This document shows, piece after piece, positions 61,522 through 64,000 of a DNA stretch of 64,000 nucleotides (position 1 is its first letter; every line of letters starts with the position of its first letter). Position numbers and translations under genes: made by a program. The notes beneath the pieces were generated by a model. The model saw only the letters and a program-made list of their open reading frames with translations. It searched no databases and was not told the DNA's origin. The DNA comes from Sporosarcina oncorhynchi (lineage in GTDB: Bacteria > Bacillota > Bacilli > Bacillales_A > Planococcaceae). Location of the stretch: contig NZ_CP129118.1 of the NCBI RefSeq assembly GCF_033304615.1, forward strand, positions 2,600,001 to 2,664,000. Direction: 5' to 3'.

Positions 61522-62730
61522 TCAATCTTTATATGGATCGTACTCATTCGCACCCGCCATACATACACCGACCGGTTTTAATACATGCAGCACATCAATT
61601 GTTTCATCATGTGCGTCGAGAACATCCTGCAGTTTTCGATAGACGAATGGACTCTCGTCTGTCCCACCGCCACGTAATTCCACTCCGTAATCTCGGATTG
61701 CTTTATCCATCTGTTCCTGAGAGATCTCTCCGCCTCTTCGCTTCTTCGTTTTCCAATTCATCTTCCCAGCCGCTTGGGTTCGGCTCATAATTCTTCCCGC
61801 CCCATGAACGGTACTATAAAAAGAATCCGCGTTCGCTTCATTGTCCTTACCGCGCACGATGACAGATATGTCACCCATACTTCCGCCAATGAACCCCATT
61901 TGTCCAGGCGCAGAAGGAGTCGCTCCTTTTCGTACGACGACATAATCCTTGCCTGCATGCTTCTCTTTCCATGCATAGTTATGGTGGTTGTGCACCTCAA
62001 ATTCTGATGTTGCACCTAGAATGGACAACACTTTATCAATCACATAATTCCTTCCAGCATAAGCAAACTTTCCGCTTAACTCCATCGCGCGGTAATACAA
62101 ATCCCCAAGTTCACTATTTAAATCAATTAATGTCGGTGCCTGCTCCATACTCTCACCCGGTGCCCGGTCTGAAAACCCTCGACCGTTCGCCAAGTTCAGA
62201 AATCCACTTGCGGTCTTATGGCCAAAACCTCTACTTCCGAAATGATTGGCTACCCACACCGCACCTGTTTCCTGCTCCACTAAGAGGTCGACAAAATGAT
62301 TCCCGGCTCCGACCGTTCCGAGTTGGTCTTTCGCCAACTTCTTCAGCTTATCGTGTTCCTGTTGACCGATTTCCTTATAGACGAGCCAATCGGGATCATC
62401 GAACATCGCGTCGTCCACTCGCTCATTATTCTTACGCCCAATGCCAAACGAAATCATTGTCGCTATTTCATCCATTAGCCGCGGCAAGTCCTTTTCGATT
62501 TCATTCCACGTTAAATTGGTTCGTACTGCTTTATTGCCGCAGGCGATGTCGTATCCAACGCCAGAAGGTGAAATCTGACCGTCATAGACAATCACGCCTC
62601 CGACGGGCTGGCTGTATCCATAATGGCCATCTGCACATAACACCCCGCCCGCCACTTGACCTGTCTGTAAACAATTATCGAACTGGCGTAATGTATTGTC
62701 ATCGTGAATCCCGTAAATTTTCTTTTTCAT
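61522..62730 (-). CDS. rtcB: RtcB-family RNA ligase
   Basis: A 402-residue RNA ligase joining 2',3'-cyclic phosphate or 3'-phosphate ends to 5'-OH ends with GTP and Mn2+. Metal and active-site residues are complete: D61 and C64 (GYDIACGN), H145 (GNHFVD), H163 (ANHFGSRG), H247 (VHNHHNY) and the guanylylated H309 (VHGAGR). ATG 62730 behind AAAGGAAG is preferred over the codon at 62763. It is monocistronic here: no archease, RtcA or RtcR gene lies beside it. A DIP1984/tRNA-like RNA locus lies 40 kb away. Confidence 0.93.
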   Translation of the reverse strand: MKKKIYGIHDDNTLRQFDNCLQTGQVAGGVLCADGHYGYSQPVGGVIVYDGQISPSGVGYDIACGNKAVRTNLTWNEIEKDLPRLMDEIATMISFGIGRKNNERVDDAMFDDPDWLVYKEIGQQEHDKLKKLAKDQLGTVGAGNHFVDLLVEQETGAVWVANHFGSRGFGHKTASGFLNLANGRGFSDRAPGESMEQAPTLIDLNSELGDLYYRAMELSGKFAYAGRNYVIDKVLSILGATSEFEVHNHHNYAWKEKHAGKDYVVVRKGATPSAPGQMGFIGGSMGDISVIVRGKDNEANADSFYSTVHGAGRIMSRTQAAGKMNWKTKKRRGGEISQEQMDKAIRDYGVELRGGGTDESPFVYRKLQDVLDAHDETIDVLHVLKPVGVCMAGANEYDPYKD

Positions 62731-62880
62731 GAATGATGTCTTCCTTTCTAGAATTGAGTCCATTACCTTTCCCTTTCGCTACGACACCTTCCAAACCCTC
62801 TTTTAGCAGTACGTTCTAAATCTTGGACAGCCTCATAAACTGAAAGAGAGAAAAGCTATACGAGAAAAGGAGATTGGGAC

Positions 62881-63102
62881 ATGTTCGCTATTCATTATTA
62901 TGAGAATCGAGTATATGTATTTAACCATGCCAGCAATATCGTACCTTCCGCGCAGGAAAACGTCAGGATTAAAGGACGAAACGCAAAGGTGTTACATGTC
63001 GATCAAATAGGAGACCAAAAATACGCTGTAACTGTCGAATTTGAAAAAATCGTAGAAAAGAGAAGTACAGACCCGCGTGATTATAAAAAGAAGAAGCGCT
63101 AA
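62881..63102 (+). CDS. small protein of unknown function, 73 aa
   Basis: A 73-residue soluble protein, probably a beta-rich N-terminus (FAIHYYENRVYVF) and a very basic tail (DYKKKKR). ATG 62881 behind AAAAGGAG. I recognise no family. Confidence 0.65.
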   Translation: MFAIHYYENRVYVFNHASNIVPSAQENVRIKGRNAKVLHVDQIGDQKYAVTVEFEKIVEKRSTDPRDYKKKKR

Positions 63103-63328
63103 TCTTTTATTGCTTGTGCATGGTACTTTACTCATGATGAAAATCATGCACAAGTATTCCTTCACTCTTTTTCGTCTCCATTTCTCTCAATCCCCTTCCG
63201 TTCAATCGTATGCAATTCACGCAAACTTTTGTTTTTCCCCCTCAACTTATTTCACTTTACCCTTTCCCGAGCTGTGACATCTTCCTCAAGCACACACTTG
63301 AAGACCAACGCATTTACTCACTGTTGAA

Positions 63329-63381
63329 TTGACATTGCATGAATCTACTTATATACGCATATCACGCATATCACGTATATA
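63329..63381 (+). promoter_or_regulatory. promoter with overlapping dyad, MFS exporter
   Basis: TTGACA (63329-63334), 17-nt spacer and TATACG (63352-63357). The -10 lies in the left arm of TATATACG...CGTATATA (63350-63357, 63374-63381), with two CGCATATCA-like units between. This arrangement suits repression by a TetR/MarR-type regulator. The rest of the 366-bp gap holds nothing I can support. Confidence 0.5.
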
Positions 63382-63468
63382 TAGACGTGCAAAACGGCTA
63401 AATAACTGCTAAAGTAAATTAGCAAATCAATTCGATAGTTGCGTATATTGGAAAAGGGAGTTGCTGGA

Positions 63469-64000
63469 ATGGCAGATAAACGTAAGTTGCGACTCGTACT
63501 CGCAGGTATTTTGCTAGGTATATTAATGGCAGCAATGGATAATACGATTGTTGCAACTGCGCTTGGTTCGATATTAGGAGATTTAGGTGGCGTGGATAGT
63601 TATATATGGATTACATCGGCTTATGCAGTAGCTGTACTGGCGGGTATGCCGATTTTCGGTAAGCTATCGGATATGTATGGCCGAAAGCGATTTTTCGTGT
63701 TTGGAATCATTGTTTTCATGATTGGATCTGCACTTTGTGGTTTGGCCCAATCCGTTCCGCAACTTGCTGCTTTCCGGGCCATCCAAGGAATCGGAGGGGG
63801 CGCATTATTACCGATTGCTTTTACAATTGTATTCGACGTCTTCCCACCTGAACAAAGGGGTAAAATGACTGGTCTTCTTGGCGCGGTTTTCGGTGCTTCC
63901 AGTGTCATCGGCCCTTTACTAGGTGCATGGATTACGGAATCGATTAGTTGGCACTGGGTTTTCTATGTGAATTTGCCTATCGGATTAATCGCTCTCTTTT
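63469..64000 (+). CDS. DHA2-type MFS multidrug exporter, 3' end outside window
   Basis: The first 177 residues of a 14-helix major-facilitator of the EmrB/QacA (DHA2) group: AAMDNTIVATAL (motif D1), GKLSDMYGRKRFF (motif A), the RAIQGIGGGALLP segment and GPLLGAWITESISWHWVFYVNLP (motif C, in parts). It exports drugs by proton antiport. ATG 63469 behind AAAAGGGAG. The gene runs off the right edge. The promoter dyad ahead suggests drug-inducible repression. Confidence 0.92.
   Translation, partial: MADKRKLRLVLAGILLGILMAAMDNTIVATALGSILGDLGGVDSYIWITSAYAVAVLAGMPIFGKLSDMYGRKRFFVFGIIVFMIGSALCGLAQSVPQLAAFRAIQGIGGGALLPIAFTIVFDVFPPEQRGKMTGLLGAVFGASSVIGPLLGAWITESISWHWVFYVNLPIGLIALF

Overview
The window reads as chromosomal DNA of an endospore-forming Bacillota, most likely a Planococcaceae member close to Sporosarcina. 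The evidence is a gerA-type germination operon, a Tlp-like small spore protein, a YjcZ-type peptide, Bacillus-like neighbourhoods (yqhH-yqhG, yoaS-yozG-yoaT, adenine riboswitch-pbuE, hmoB), strong AGGAGG-type ribosome sites, a sigma-B-type promoter and moderate GC. There are no rRNA genes, canonical tRNA genes, CRISPR arrays or prophage. Family names come from recognising sequence; no database search was possible. Layout: 0-12 kb holds a PadR/membrane-protein pair, the ABC-F protein YfmM, a PBP3-type transpeptidase, an ATP sulfurylase gene (sat) cut in two by a complete IS1182-family element, a BrnQ transporter and a class-C beta-lactamase-like hydrolase. 12-20 kb holds a GAF/HD-GYP plus adenylate cyclase signalling pair, a DUF3307 protein and a germination operon in the order B-A-C. 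20-29 kb holds a divergent HxlR/nitroreductase pair, a DIP1984 gene followed by a tRNA-like RNA, a cupin, a four-gene phospholipid operon and an OpuB-type importer. 29-36 kb holds a FAD dehydrogenase, a 3-hydroxybutyrate dehydrogenase, an AT-rich run of small membrane genes and an M3 peptidase. 36-50 kb holds yqhGH, tlp, a GsiB-like stress protein, a TetR-GNAT-MATE group, a MacB-like ABC exporter, an array of 21-bp repeats, the yoa operon, a second PadR/membrane pair, a dicarboxylate symporter and a luciferase-like oxidoreductase. 50-64 kb holds two secreted lipoproteins, one with a full CuA copper site, then pbuE with its riboswitch, an orphan small RNA, a SET-domain protein, a frameshifted hmoB, an ECF sigma/anti-sigma pair with an outside beta-propeller, rtcB and the start of a multidrug exporter. 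Genes that plausibly work together: HD-GYP with cyclase (two nucleotide messengers in one transcript); the phospholipid operon (CDP-alcohol transferase, CDP-diglyceride synthase-like, acyltransferase, DedA-like); GerB-A-C (nutrient receptor); ATPase plus fused permease/binding protein; CuA lipoprotein plus duplicated-domain lipoprotein; sigma factor plus its membrane anti-sigma. The most unusual item is the 79-nt tRNA-like core (21521-21599, minus strand) directly downstream of the DIP1984 gene and followed by its own terminator. The final ~100 bp of that transcript is repeated 1.5 kb away, so that two direct copies flank the HxlR/nitroreductase pair. Other notable items are the insertional knockout of sat, the GC-rich dispersed element found both alone and inside the insertion sequence, and the stand-alone small RNA between pbuE and the SET gene.
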